A DNA stretch of 64,000 nt from Burkholderia pseudomultivorans (lineage in GTDB: Bacteria > Pseudomonadota > Gammaproteobacteria > Burkholderiales > Burkholderiaceae): assembly GCF_902499075.1 (NCBI RefSeq), contig NZ_CABVPP010000004.1, forward strand, positions 177,007 to 241,006, read 5' to 3'. The translations under genes were made by a program, and so were the position numbers. Positions 36,840 to 45,853 of the stretch are shown in pieces. The number at the start of each line of letters is the position of its first letter. Positions within the stretch are counted from its first letter, which is position 1. Below the pieces are notes generated by a model that saw only the letters and a program-made list of their open reading frames with translations, did not search any database and was not told the origin of the DNA.

Positions 36840-36855
36840 GTTGTCACGTGACAAC
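36840..36855. other. parS-like site 1
   Basis: Perfect palindrome GTTGTCACGTGACAAC, the consensus of the set. Confidence 0.85.
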
Positions 36856-37435
36856 CGGCCGGGATCAGCGCGCGGCATGACCGCCGTTTCGGGCATCAGA
36901 CTCGGCAATGAATCTCGTGCACGGGCGATTCGTATCGATCACGGCCGAACACGTATCAATCAATACGGCTTCGTTCGTGAGAAGCTCGCGGAGTACTGTC
37001 ATGAGGCGTGAGCCGTCATCCGCCCCCGTTTCCCGCCCCGACGCGGTGTATTTTCCGTGAAACAGCTTGAGCAATCCGGCGTAAACCCTTGTGCCAAAAG
37101 GATGCCGGCGGCGCGTCAGTTTTTCGCGATTGTTTCACGGTCGCGCTCAAAGCCTGCGGAGGGCGGTTTTCACGTCACTACGCTCGGGCCACTCGAGCAC
37201 ATTGGCGGAGATCGTCAGCGTCCGACGTGTAATCAAGAGCGTTGCGATGCAAGGCGGGGTTTCCGGCACCCATTATTAGGGACATATCAATGCACGATGC
37301 GACGGCTGCTAACCCGGCTGGCTTGCAGTTGAGCCCGATGCCGCCCGGCCCGATTCCAACGGCGGGCTTTCCGCGGCGAACGTAGCGTCCTCTCTTCTTT
37401 CGAGCCGCCCGAAGCGATATCCAACGGCCCACGTC

Positions 37436-37451
37436 GTTGTCACGTGACAAC
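37436..37451. other. parS-like site 2
   Basis: Perfect copy of GTTGTCACGTGACAAC. Confidence 0.85.
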
Positions 37452-37603
37452 TCGGCTCCCGCCGCCGTGCCTACGCACTTCTACAGTTACGGAGCGTCGT
37501 AGGCATCAGGAACCTACTGATACGATCGTCGAGGAGACGAAGCAGCAAAAGGGACGTTCATTCAAGGCGGCAGACCCCGGCAGCCCACTGAGCGTCGCCC
37601 GTA

Positions 37604-37619
37604 GTTGTCACGTAACAAC
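37604..37619. other. parS-like site 3
   Basis: GTTGTCACGTAACAAC, one change from the consensus. Confidence 0.8.
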
Positions 37620-37734
37620 CGCGAACCAGGGGCCGCGACAAGCGCAACGGGCGCCCAATTTATCGAAAAGGCGCCTAACTCAGCGCCGTTCCCCTGCGCT
37701 AGCGTCGTGGAGGTACGTCGCTCCGGGCATCCCG

Positions 37735-37750
37735 TTTGTCACGTAACAAC
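37735..37750. other. parS-like site 4
   Basis: TTTGTCACGTAACAAC, two changes from the consensus, sharing the GTAACAAC right half with site 3. Confidence 0.75.
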
Positions 37751-37896
37751 CGCCCGCCCTACGGTCGCGCTTCCATAACACCGCGTTCGCGCGCCGCGCA
37801 ATTTAAGATACCCGCAGACCCGGCGTGCCCCGGAATCGCCACCCCACCGTTTTTCTGCCCAGAGTGGTTATTCGAGCCACCCAGCCATTCGACCGA

Positions 37897-37912
37897 CTTG
37901 TCACGTGACAAG
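37897..37912. other. parS-like site 5, next to parA
   Basis: CTTGTCACGTGACAAG, a perfect palindrome differing from the consensus only at the symmetric outer bases. It lies 94 bases before the parA start and may also serve autoregulation. Confidence 0.82.
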
Positions 37913-38006
37913 CACATTTCGTAAAAAAATCGGACGTTCTGAAAGCGTTTGTCTGGACAATCAGCGTCTCGCTGAATATATTACGCAAAACTCCGTGGAG
38001 AATTTA

Positions 38007-38702
38007 ATGGCCTTCAAAATCGCCGTTAGCAATCAAAAAGGTGGGACGGGGAAGACGACCATCTCCGTCAATATCGCGGCGGCATTCGAAGCCGGCGGGA
38101 ACAAAGTGGCGCTGATCGACGCCGACCCTCAAGGCACTTCCGTCCGCTGGGTAACGAGCGGCGAGAACACGCTTCCGATGACAGTCCTGTCGCTGGCGCC
38201 TGCCGGGCGCGGCATCGGTGCCGAAATAAAAAAACAGGATGCAAACTTCGACGTCATCGTCGTCGACTGTCCCGGCAACCTCGAGGACCCACGCATTGCC
38301 TCCGTGCTCGAAGTGGCCGATTTTTGCCTGGTGCCGCTGTCGCCGTCTCCGGCCGACCTGTACAGCACCGTCGCCATGATCCGGATGATCGAGTCGATGC
38401 GCGCCGTTCGCAATCCCAATCTCTCTTCCGCATTAATGCTGAATAGCGTCAATGGAAAAACTAAAATGCGTGAAGAAATTTTAAAAATTCTAAGGGCAGA
38501 AGAAATAGGGGAACATCTGCTCGACAGCCAGATCGCGCAACGCGAGGTCTATCGCCAAACGTTCGCGCTCGGCACGACGATTCACCATCACAACCGGTAT
38601 CTGAAGGGGCTGAAAGAGGCTCGTGCCGAGATCGAAAAGCTCGTGACCGAAATGGCCCAATACATCGCATCGACGCGCGCAACGGGAGCCGCTCATGGCT
38701 AA
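38007..38702 (+). CDS. parA: ParA-type partition ATPase
   Basis: 231 residues, the small form without an N-terminal HTH. The deviant Walker A is KGGTGKTT (11-18); the A' motif LIDADPQGTSVRW and Walker B DVIVVDCPGN follow. It drives segregation of the replicon by dynamic binding to nucleoid DNA, stimulated by ParB. The ATG at 38007 has GGAG 9 bases before it; the longer reading begins inside the parS site. It overlaps parB by 8 bases. A/T-rich codons near 38445-38510 are unusual for the region. Confidence 0.93.
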   Translation: MAFKIAVSNQKGGTGKTTISVNIAAAFEAGGNKVALIDADPQGTSVRWVTSGENTLPMTVLSLAPAGRGIGAEIKKQDANFDVIVVDCPGNLEDPRIASVLEVADFCLVPLSPSPADLYSTVAMIRMIESMRAVRNPNLSSALMLNSVNGKTKMREEILKILRAEEIGEHLLDSQIAQREVYRQTFALGTTIHHHNRYLKGLKEARAEIEKLVTEMAQYIASTRATGAAHG

Positions 38703-39720
38703 GGACACAACCAAAGAGAAAAAGCCGACCGGCAATCTGCATCTCGCGGCGGGCCTGCTGCGCGGGCTCGCGCAAGAAAACGCAGCGCTCGAAACGCGCA
38801 TACCCGAGCCGTCCTCGGCGGCGAAAACCGGCGTCGACGCCGCGGTGGCTGCCGCACCCGGCGTCACGCCACCCGATGCGCTGGATCTCGGCGCTCCGCA
38901 ACGCGTCGCGGTCAAGGACTGCATTCCGAACCCGTTCAACCCGCGCGTCTTCTACTCCGAATCGAGCCTGCACGAACTCGCGTTGACGTTGAAGCGAGAA
39001 GGGCAGATCGAGCCGATCAAGGTCACGCGGCTGCCGGAGTTTCCGGGCAAGCTCGTCGTGATCGACGGTCAACGCCGCTTGCGCGCCACGAGCATCAACG
39101 GCGACGAAACGATCAACGCGACGTTCCGCACCGATCACACGCCGGAGCAGCTCTATACGATCGCGTATCGCGCCAACCACGATCACGAACGCCAGACGAT
39201 CTTCGACGACGCAGTGGCATGGAAGCGCCTGCTCGACGAGAAGGTCTTCCCCGACCAGAACACGCTCGCGGAAAAGATTGGCAAGGACAAGGCATCGATC
39301 AGCAAGACGCTGTCGCTGAACGCGCTGCCGAATACGCTGCTCGAGCGCATGGCGGCGGCGAGCGACGTCGTCGGCCTGCAGGCAGCGTATTTCCTGAAGC
39401 TGATCTTCGAGCGCCTGGGCGAGGCGACCGCCGACCGTCTGCTGACGGCCGTCATCGATCGCAAGAAGTCGGTGCGCGACCTCGAGAACTTCCTGCGCGC
39501 GCAGAGCGACGACACCAGGAAGGCTGGACGTACGCGCTATAGCGTCCGTCACGATTTCGCGCTCGAGTCACGCGCGATCGGCCAGTTGAAGACCTATCCC
39601 GACGGGCGTCTCGACCTGCAACTGAAGGGCGTGGACGCAACCCATCAGGAAGCGCTCGCCGACAAGCTCAAGGCCGTCATCGACGAATACGTCGCCGCAC
39701 TGGCGGCGGCACAGCAGTAA
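38695..39720 (+). CDS. parB: ParB-type centromere-binding protein
   Basis: 341 residues. The Ala-rich N-terminal tail is followed by the ParB/Srx nuclease-like domain (about 60-150) with PNPFNPRVFYSESSLHELA and VIDGQRRLRAT. A HTH at about 194-212 reads LAEKIGKDKASISKTLSLN, and a C-terminal dimerisation region follows. It should bind the GTTGTCACGTGACAAC palindromes on both sides. Encoded in one operon with parA, whose end it overlaps. Confidence 0.93.
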   Translation: MAKDTTKEKKPTGNLHLAAGLLRGLAQENAALETRIPEPSSAAKTGVDAAVAAAPGVTPPDALDLGAPQRVAVKDCIPNPFNPRVFYSESSLHELALTLKREGQIEPIKVTRLPEFPGKLVVIDGQRRLRATSINGDETINATFRTDHTPEQLYTIAYRANHDHERQTIFDDAVAWKRLLDEKVFPDQNTLAEKIGKDKASISKTLSLNALPNTLLERMAAASDVVGLQAAYFLKLIFERLGEATADRLLTAVIDRKKSVRDLENFLRAQSDDTRKAGRTRYSVRHDFALESRAIGQLKTYPDGRLDLQLKGVDATHQEALADKLKAVIDEYVAALAAAQQ

Positions 39721-39806
39721 AACGAAACAACGCAGACCTCGCGTCCGCGCCGCACGCCACGTGCGGCCGATCCGACGCACGTCCACGTGGATCCGCGAGG
39801 TCTCGT

Positions 39807-41123
39807 TCAGTTGGTGGCGAGGCTGCTCTTGAGCAGGAACTCGAGCAGATCGTCCGAGGTCGGCTCGCCCCAGGTGTCGAGCGCGAGCCAGCGGAAGAAG
39901 CTCGTTTGTGCGAGCTTGCTTGCCTTCTTCTTCGGCGACAGCGTCAGGTCCTTCGACCCGGCAACGGTCTCGTTGTAGCGTTCGATCAGCTTGGTCTGAT
40001 CGTCGATCTCGAGCTCGCGGAAATACGCGCCGGCTTCCTCGACCTTCGCGGCCAGATACTTGTCGCGAATCTGCTCCTGCTTGCTTTGCGCGGATTCCTG
40101 GACTGCTGCGCCGGTCTCGGCGCCTTGTCCGTCGGACAGCGTGTAGCCATGCGTCAACGCTTTGCGGAAATACGCGGCCACGTTGTCGATCGGCGCGGCG
40201 TTCTTTTTCGTAGTCCGATTGAGCGTATAGGCGATCGCCGCCTTGATCCGCTGTACGCCGTATTGCGTAATGAGCCGGCGCGCTTCGGAACGCGGGATGC
40301 CGAACTTCGCGACCTCATCGACGAGCGCTTCGTTCTTGACGTCGCCTTCCTCGACCGTATCCGCGCTCGGCTTGCGCGTCACCTTGAACTGCACGGCCTC
40401 GACACTGCGGCCCGACTTGTGTTCGATCAGCTCGAGCGTGTGGTCCGATACTTCGTTCACCTCCTGAATGCACGGCACCAGGACCTTGCTCTTGAACAGC
40501 TTGTACTCCTTGTACGACTGCGATGCCTTGTCCTGACCGAGAATGAGATCGCGGAACTTCGGCAGCGGGATCTTGGCGGTGATGCCGATCCCTTCGTAGC
40601 GCACGGTGTTTTCCCACAGCGCGAGCGAATGCGATCGACGAAACTCGCGCGCGATGCGCATATCGATCAACGCATAGATCTCGGGGTTGAGCAGCTCGCT
40701 GCGAATCTGATCGGAGAAGCTGTACTTCAGCACCGATTGCTCGAGCTCCGCGCCCGCGAGCAAGCCCGACGCCTTCCACACGGTCGACCGGTCGGCGGCA
40801 AGATAGTCCCAGTTGACGACGGTGCTGATCAGCGAGTTGACCGTATCCTTCACGTACTTCGTGTTGTTGCTGTTCAGCCCGCTCTCGTGCGAAAGCGCGG
40901 CAATCGAAATCGAGAAGCTCGTGCGGCCGGGCTCGAACGCTTCCTGTCGAAGCGCGTTCTTGATGAGCGAACTGAACATCTTGCGCTGCTGCAGTCCGAT
41001 CTTCCCCGACTTGGGCGCGATGTGAATCGCCTGGACCGCCTTGCGCAGCAAGTCGGGAGGCTCGGGTGTCTGAAACAGCGAAACCTGTTTGTCGGAGCCT
41101 TTGCTTGCGGGCTTGCGCGGCAT
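39807..41123 (-). CDS. repA: RepB/Rep_3-family replication initiator
   Basis: 438 residues with tandem winged-helix domains of the plasmid initiator family. Segments include QQRKMFSSLIKNALRQEAFE, DTVNSLISTVVNWDYLA and FRRSHSLALWENTVRYEGIG. The C-terminal part is a distinct alpha-helical region ending in LLEFLLKSSLATN. It should bind the repeated CCCATAAACGGCTACCTT elements lying upstream of its start and open the origin. It is convergent with parB (86-base gap) and reads away from the iterons. This is the expected initiator of Burkholderia secondary chromosomes. Confidence 0.9.
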   Translation of the reverse strand: MPRKPASKGSDKQVSLFQTPEPPDLLRKAVQAIHIAPKSGKIGLQQRKMFSSLIKNALRQEAFEPGRTSFSISIAALSHESGLNSNNTKYVKDTVNSLISTVVNWDYLAADRSTVWKASGLLAGAELEQSVLKYSFSDQIRSELLNPEIYALIDMRIAREFRRSHSLALWENTVRYEGIGITAKIPLPKFRDLILGQDKASQSYKEYKLFKSKVLVPCIQEVNEVSDHTLELIEHKSGRSVEAVQFKVTRKPSADTVEEGDVKNEALVDEVAKFGIPRSEARRLITQYGVQRIKAAIAYTLNRTTKKNAAPIDNVAAYFRKALTHGYTLSDGQGAETGAAVQESAQSKQEQIRDKYLAAKVEEAGAYFRELEIDDQTKLIERYNETVAGSKDLTLSPKKKASKLAQTSFFRWLALDTWGEPTSDDLLEFLLKSSLATN

Positions 41124-41274
41124 CGTGGTGTCCGGATAAGGTGACCGTATTGAGGGCGGACTTTATACCTTTTCGCGGCGGCGAGCAACGCCCCTGTTCC
41201 AGCGTCACTTGCACAACGGACGCTAAGCCGTCGACGCAAAAGGGAAATTTTTTATGTGTCGATCGGCGCGTCGC

Positions 41275-41959
41275 CCCATAGGCATATACCTTTCGGCCAA
41301 AATACGTCCCAAAAACGGCTACCTTTGATGCCCGAACACCCGCGCCCGGCATGGCTCTTGCCGAATCGAAGGTAGCCTTCCATGGGAACTCATCCGGCTG
41401 AACCGGAACGGAACCGGCATTTCGTGGTGCCGTGCAGCACGGTCGCGATTTTCTCCCATAGCCGGCTACCTTTTCAAAATCCCATAAACGGATACCTTCA
41501 AACACATCGACAGGGAGAGGTTTCGCACGATCGGCGCAGCGGCCGCGCGAAAGCGCCCCATAAACGGCTACCTTACCGCGTTCCCATAAAAGGTTACCTT
41601 TCTCGTCTGAGGCACCTGTTTATGGGAGACCACGCCGCGCGTACGACCTTGGATACCATCCCGAGCGCCGAACTGATGCCCATAAACGACTACCTTTCGC
41701 CGATACCATAAACGGCTACCCAAACAGGAACGCAGTGCCTCCCGACATTCGGCATTTCCCGGCAACGCACCATAAACGGCTACCTGAAGGCGATCCCATA
41801 GATGGCTACCCAAGCCATTTCCGGTCTGAAATCCCATAGACGGGTACGCTCTTCCCATATCCACATCCCCGGTTCCCCACAGGCTGGTACCCAATCCCCC
41901 AAATCCACAGACCTCACCCCCCACGATCTTCTACCTGTGCTCCCATAAATGGGTACCGA
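41275..41959 (+). repeat. Main iteron array
   Basis: The 18-bp unit CCCATAAACGGCTACCTT recurs with changes at 41275, 41308, 41455, 41481, 41557, 41583, 41679, 41705, 41769, 41795, 41833 and 41942 (start positions). Inverted copies lie at 41369-41386 and, degenerate, 41609-41626. The copies starting 41557 (exact) and 41481 (one change) are closest to consensus. Spacing is irregular (about 22-74 bases), unlike the tight helical phasing of classical plasmid iterons. Confidence 0.9.
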
Positions 41960-42000
41960 TCCCCCTTCAAACCCTTACTGGACAAGGCTGTGAGGCTGCT

Positions 42001-42058
42001 AAAAGTAGTTAAAGAAGTAAACGTTGCTTTCTAAAGATGTAAACACACGTGTGCTTTT
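42001..42058. other. A/T-rich segment, candidate unwinding element
   Basis: This is about 66 percent A+T in a GC-rich setting, between the two iteron groups. Its position next to iterons fits a DNA unwinding element. Confidence 0.55.
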
Positions 42059-42072
42059 GCAGAAAGACCTAC

Positions 42073-42294
42073 CCCATAAACCGCTACCCAACGATGCCGA
42101 CGTGGTTCAAGGTGACCGTCACAGTGGTGCTCACCGGAGCTGAGCGACGCAAGAATTCCTTTCCCTGACAAGGACTTACGCGTCCAACGTGACCTCGCAT
42201 GTGAGTACCTACTCACAAACTGCAAACGTAGAAACCTATGGGAGAAAACCGCCCGCAAAACGGCGATCGGACCGTATAGGTTCCCGTCTATGGG
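42073..42294. repeat. Second iteron group with opposed copies
   Basis: A direct copy CCCATAAACCGCTACCCA at 42073-42090 and two inverted, diverged copies at 42225-42242 and 42277-42294. The inverted copies suggest handcuffing or a separate regulatory site on the far side of the A/T-rich segment. Confidence 0.7.
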
Positions 42295-42614
42295 AGCATC
42301 CAGGCAGCGCAGTCGTGTCACTCCGCACGCAATCGACGCAGGCGCCGCACTGAAACAGCTGTGGGGCCGACGGCCATTCACGCGGTTGAATCGCTGTCGA
42401 GCCGACTTATGGCAAGCAGACTTGTCCTAGCCGAGCCGCGGCGCTGTGGACAACCCGCTCGCCGGCCCCTTGCTGAACCGCTGCGAGTAGCAGTGTCGCG
42501 CTTGGCACCTCACAAGATCCTTCAGATCGCCACAACGGTTCCGCTCCCAAACCCGATCGAACCGCAAATCGGCCAACAGCTTCACCCGGACTAGCCCAGC
42601 TCGGCCAGATATCT

Positions 42615-42632
42615 CCCATAAACGTATCCCCA
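42615..42632 (+). repeat. Outlying diverged iteron
   Basis: CCCATAAACGTATCCCCA keeps the first nine bases of the unit. It lies 145 bases before the DUF4148 gene start, at the outer edge of the origin. Confidence 0.6.
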
Positions 42633-42776
42633 AGCCACCATCGCAACGTCAACCCGGCCGCCGCGTAACGCGGTTATGATGCACAGGCCCCGACCGGTCT
42701 CTCCACCGATCGGGGAGCAGGGGTGGTATCTCGATGTGCTGTCTGTCCGTGACCCATTACACAAGAGAGTTCAGCG

Positions 42777-43085
42777 ATGCGAATCCAGACGAAAAAACTG
42801 ATGCTGGCCGCGACTGCGGCTGCGTTCCTGCTTGGCTCGACGGCGCCCGTGTTTGCGCAGACGGATGCGAGCGCACCGGCCGCGCAGGACGCCAAGGCTG
42901 CCAAGCAGGAAGCGCGCAAGGCGGCACGTGCCAAACGCAAAGCCGAACGCAAGGCCGCGCGCACGAAGAATACGGCCGAGCTGAAGAAACTCGAGGACGC
43001 TGGCTACAAGCCGGCCGCCAACGATCCGAATTATCCGCAGAACCTCCAGAACGCCGAGAAGAAGGCCGCCGGTTCGGGCCAGTAA
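42777..43085 (+). CDS. DUF4148 exported protein
   Basis: 102 residues. A signal peptide ends near VFA (25-27). A Lys/Ala/Arg-rich mature region follows, then the DUF4148 core KKLEDAGYKPAANDPNYPQN. The family is abundant in Burkholderia, small, periplasmic and of unknown function. A second member is at 48106-48417. This one is first beyond the origin. GAGAG precedes the ATG. Confidence 0.82.
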   Translation: MRIQTKKLMLAATAAAFLLGSTAPVFAQTDASAPAAQDAKAAKQEARKAARAKRKAERKAARTKNTAELKKLEDAGYKPAANDPNYPQNLQNAEKKAAGSGQ

Positions 43086-43253
43086 GCGCCGACCGGTTCG
43101 CAAGCCGCGGATGTCCTCGCGGCTTGCCTGCCGCAGCGATGACTGCGGCGCTCCACGAGTCGCTTTCCATCGGCGACGACACATCCCGCTTCGACCTCCC
43201 GCTCTACGCCAGCTTCCCCGGCATGCGCATCCGGCAGGCGCCTCACACGCCGA

Positions 43254-44159
43254 TCAGCGCAGACCGTTCGAATTCTCCGCACATCCCGCCAGCTTCAGCC
43301 AGTCCCTGAACGCGCGTACCGCTTCATCGTCGATCCGCGTGGCCGGCACGTAGATGAAATACCGCCACGCCGGCAACGCCGGGCCGCTGAACGGCTGCAC
43401 GAGCCGGCCTTCGGCAATGTCGTCGGCGACGAGCGCGATCGGCCCCATTGCCACGCCGAGTCCGTCGAGCGCGCCCTGCAGCGTCAGATAGAAATGTTCG
43501 AGCGTCAGCGCATGCCGAGGCACGAGATTCGGGCAGCCGGCCGCAGCGAGCCATTCCGGCCACATGCCGGGATACGTGGCGGCATGCAGCAGCGTGAAGT
43601 TCGCCAGATCGGCCGGCGTGCGCAGCGGCGTGCGCTCGAGCAGCTTCGGCGCGCACACCGGCAAGCGGACTTCGGACAGGAATTCGTCGGCGACGTAACC
43701 GTCGATCGTCTGCGGGCCGCCGCGGATGATCAGATCGGCGCTGTCGCGCAGCTTGTCGATCGGCTCGTTCGACGTCGACAGCCGCACCTCGATCGTCGGA
43801 TGGGCGACCTGAAACGACGACAGTTTCGGCACCAGCCAGCGTAACGAAAACGTTGCGGGCGCATTGACGCGCAGCACGCGCTGCTGGGCTTGCCCGAACT
43901 GCTGCGCAGTCGCGAGCGCGATGCGATCGAACGACGCGCCGACTTCCGCAAGATACGCGCGCCCTGCATCCGTCAGCACGACGCGTCGATTCAGACGTTC
44001 GAACAGCGGCTTGCCGAGCCAGGTCTCCAGCTGCTGTACATGCCGGCTGATCGCGCCGTGCGTGACGCACCGTTCGTCGGCGGCGAGCGTGAAGCTGCCC
44101 AGTCGCGCGGCGGCTTCGAACGCGCATAGTGAGTTCAGCGGCGGAAGTCGACGTGCCAT
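43254..44159 (-). CDS. LysR-family regulator (GcvA-like)
   Basis: 301 residues: HTH in LNSLCAFEAAARLGSFTLAA followed by ADERCVTHGAISRHVQQLE, and an effector domain with RWLVPKLSSFQVAHP. The pattern is of the GcvA/AmpR subgroup. The ATG at 44159 is preferred because the longer reading lacks family similarity. It is divergent from the purA-type gene across 143 bases, so control of that gene is likely. Confidence 0.87.
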   Translation of the reverse strand: MARRLPPLNSLCAFEAAARLGSFTLAADERCVTHGAISRHVQQLETWLGKPLFERLNRRVVLTDAGRAYLAEVGASFDRIALATAQQFGQAQQRVLRVNAPATFSLRWLVPKLSSFQVAHPTIEVRLSTSNEPIDKLRDSADLIIRGGPQTIDGYVADEFLSEVRLPVCAPKLLERTPLRTPADLANFTLLHAATYPGMWPEWLAAAGCPNLVPRHALTLEHFYLTLQGALDGLGVAMGPIALVADDIAEGRLVQPFSGPALPAWRYFIYVPATRIDDEAVRAFRDWLKLAGCAENSNGLR

Positions 44160-44302
44160 GCTTTTCGGGTTCGTGTGAGTTTTTCTGACGAGATCGCTCA
44201 GATTTAATCGTTTGATCGTCGAGAGACGCTTTGCGACTATGCCACACGAGCGGCCGCATCGGCCGACGCGAGTGTCTGAATTTCTCACATGGAGAATCGA
44301 GC

Positions 44303-45601
44303 GTGGCGAATGTGGTCGTGGTAGGCGCCCAATGGGGCGACGAAGGCAAGGGGCGGATCGTGGATTGGCTGGCGGCACGCGCCGATGTCGTCGCGCGCTA
44401 TAACGGCGGCCACAACGCCGGTCACACGCTCGTCGTCGGCGGGAAGACGTACAAGCTCGCGCTGCTGCCGAGCGGCATCGTGCGCGGCAAGCGCGGCGTG
44501 ATCGGCAACGGCGTCGTGCTCGATCCGGAAGCGCTGCTCGCGGAAATCGGGCGAATGGCGGAGCTCGGGCTGCAGGTGACGCCAGACAACCTGTCGATCG
44601 CCGAAAACGCGACGCTCGTGCTGCCGATTCACCGCGCGCTCGATGAGGCTCAGGAGCGGCTGCGCCGCGAGCCGATCGGCACGACGCTGCGCGGAATCGG
44701 GCCGGCGTACGAGGACAAGGTCGGCCGCCGCGGGCTGCGCGTCGGCGATCTTGCCGAACCTGGCCGCCTCGCCGACAAGCTCGAGGCGCTGGTCGACTAT
44801 CACAACGCATGGTTCCGTGGCCTCGGCCTCGAGGTCTGCTCGCGCGATGCGATGTTCGACAGGCTGATGGACATCGCGCCGAAGATCCTCCCGTTCGTGC
44901 GGCCGGTGTGGGCCGACCTGAACGACGCGACCGACCGCGGCGAGCACATCCTGTTCGAAGGCTCGCAGGCCGTGATGCTCGACATCGACTGGGGCACGTA
45001 TCCGTTTGTGACGTCGTCGGCAACCGTAGCCTCCGCGGCGGCGGCCGGGACCGGGCTCGGCGCGTCGAAGCTCGGGCACGTGCTCGGCGTCACGAAGGCC
45101 TACGCGACGCGCGTGGGCGGCGGCCCGTTCCTGACCGAGCTGACCGACGCAACCGGCGAAGCGCTGCGCACGCGTGGACAGGAATTCGGCGTGAACACCG
45201 GGCGCCCGCGGCGTTGCGGCTGGCTCGATGCCGCACAGTTGCGTCAGCCCGTCAGGGTGTCCGGTATCGATTCGCTGGCGCTGACCAAACTCGACGTGCT
45301 CGACGGCTTCGACTCGATCGAGCTCTGCGTCGGCTATGAACTGGACGGCGCGCGCGTCGAGCATCTGCCCGCGAGTCTCGAGGCCCAAGCGCGTGCGCGG
45401 CCCGTGTACGAGCGGTTCGACGGCTGGCAACGCAGCGTGAAAGGCGTGCGCGAGCGTGCAGCGTTGCCGCATGCAGCGCAGGCGTTCATCGCGCGCGTCG
45501 AAGCGGTCGCGGGCGTTCCCGTGTCGATGATCACGACCGGCGCGGAACGGGACGACACGATCGTGTTGCGCGATCCGTTCGACCCGGCGCCGCGCGTCTA
45601 A
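44303..45601 (+). CDS. purA: Adenylosuccinate synthetase (second-type PurA)
   Basis: 432 residues, full length, from a GTG with GGAG upstream. It joins IMP and aspartate using GTP in AMP synthesis. Active-site D13 and H41 are present (GAQWGDEGKGR; NGGHNAGHT), as are GTTLRGIGPAYEDK and NTGRPRRCGWLD. The usual Thr-Thr-Gly of that last motif is Asn-Thr-Gly, and GNGVVLDP differs slightly from common forms. A regulator-linked copy on a secondary replicon suggests a paralogue for special conditions. The main purA is expected elsewhere; this is inference. Confidence 0.88.
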   Translation: MANVVVVGAQWGDEGKGRIVDWLAARADVVARYNGGHNAGHTLVVGGKTYKLALLPSGIVRGKRGVIGNGVVLDPEALLAEIGRMAELGLQVTPDNLSIAENATLVLPIHRALDEAQERLRREPIGTTLRGIGPAYEDKVGRRGLRVGDLAEPGRLADKLEALVDYHNAWFRGLGLEVCSRDAMFDRLMDIAPKILPFVRPVWADLNDATDRGEHILFEGSQAVMLDIDWGTYPFVTSSATVASAAAAGTGLGASKLGHVLGVTKAYATRVGGGPFLTELTDATGEALRTRGQEFGVNTGRPRRCGWLDAAQLRQPVRVSGIDSLALTKLDVLDGFDSIELCVGYELDGARVEHLPASLEAQARARPVYERFDGWQRSVKGVRERAALPHAAQAFIARVEAVAGVPVSMITTGAERDDTIVLRDPFDPAPRV

Positions 45602-45853
45602 GGGAAACGGCATATGGTCCCGTCCCGGCATGACGTCGGGCGGCGCGATATGCCCGCTCGCACGCCTTGCGGAATGCGTTCTCCCGCCGCGCTGCGGGCA
45701 CCGCAGGAGACAGCGCACGGCGAACTGGACACGCTATCGACGCTGCTGTACTGTTCCGCACAATTCGCGCCGGACCGGCCGCAGTCGTAGCGGCTCTCGA
45801 CGACGGAGACACGCGGCGACGCCGCGGCACGGCGCGGTTTCAATCCCGGGGAC

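Larger units (their letters stand above)
36750..38006. other. Centromere region upstream of parA
   Basis: About 1.26 kb without a credible gene. It carries five 16-bp palindromes of one type, listed separately, at spacings of about 600, 170, 130 and 160 bases. The layout is that of a partition region. Confidence 0.7.
41124..42776. other. Replication origin region
   Basis: 1.65 kb with no gene. It holds about 17 recognisable iterons, an A/T-rich segment and two near-consensus DnaA boxes (41857-41865 ATATCCACA; 42445-42453 TGTGGACAA), between the initiator gene and a DUF4148 gene. Together these are the parts of an iteron-controlled origin. Confidence 0.85.

Noticed and set aside
41275-42300. 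Repeat array considered as CRISPR
   Set aside because: Units are 18 bp, variable, irregularly spaced and present in both orientations beside an initiator gene; no cas genes are present.
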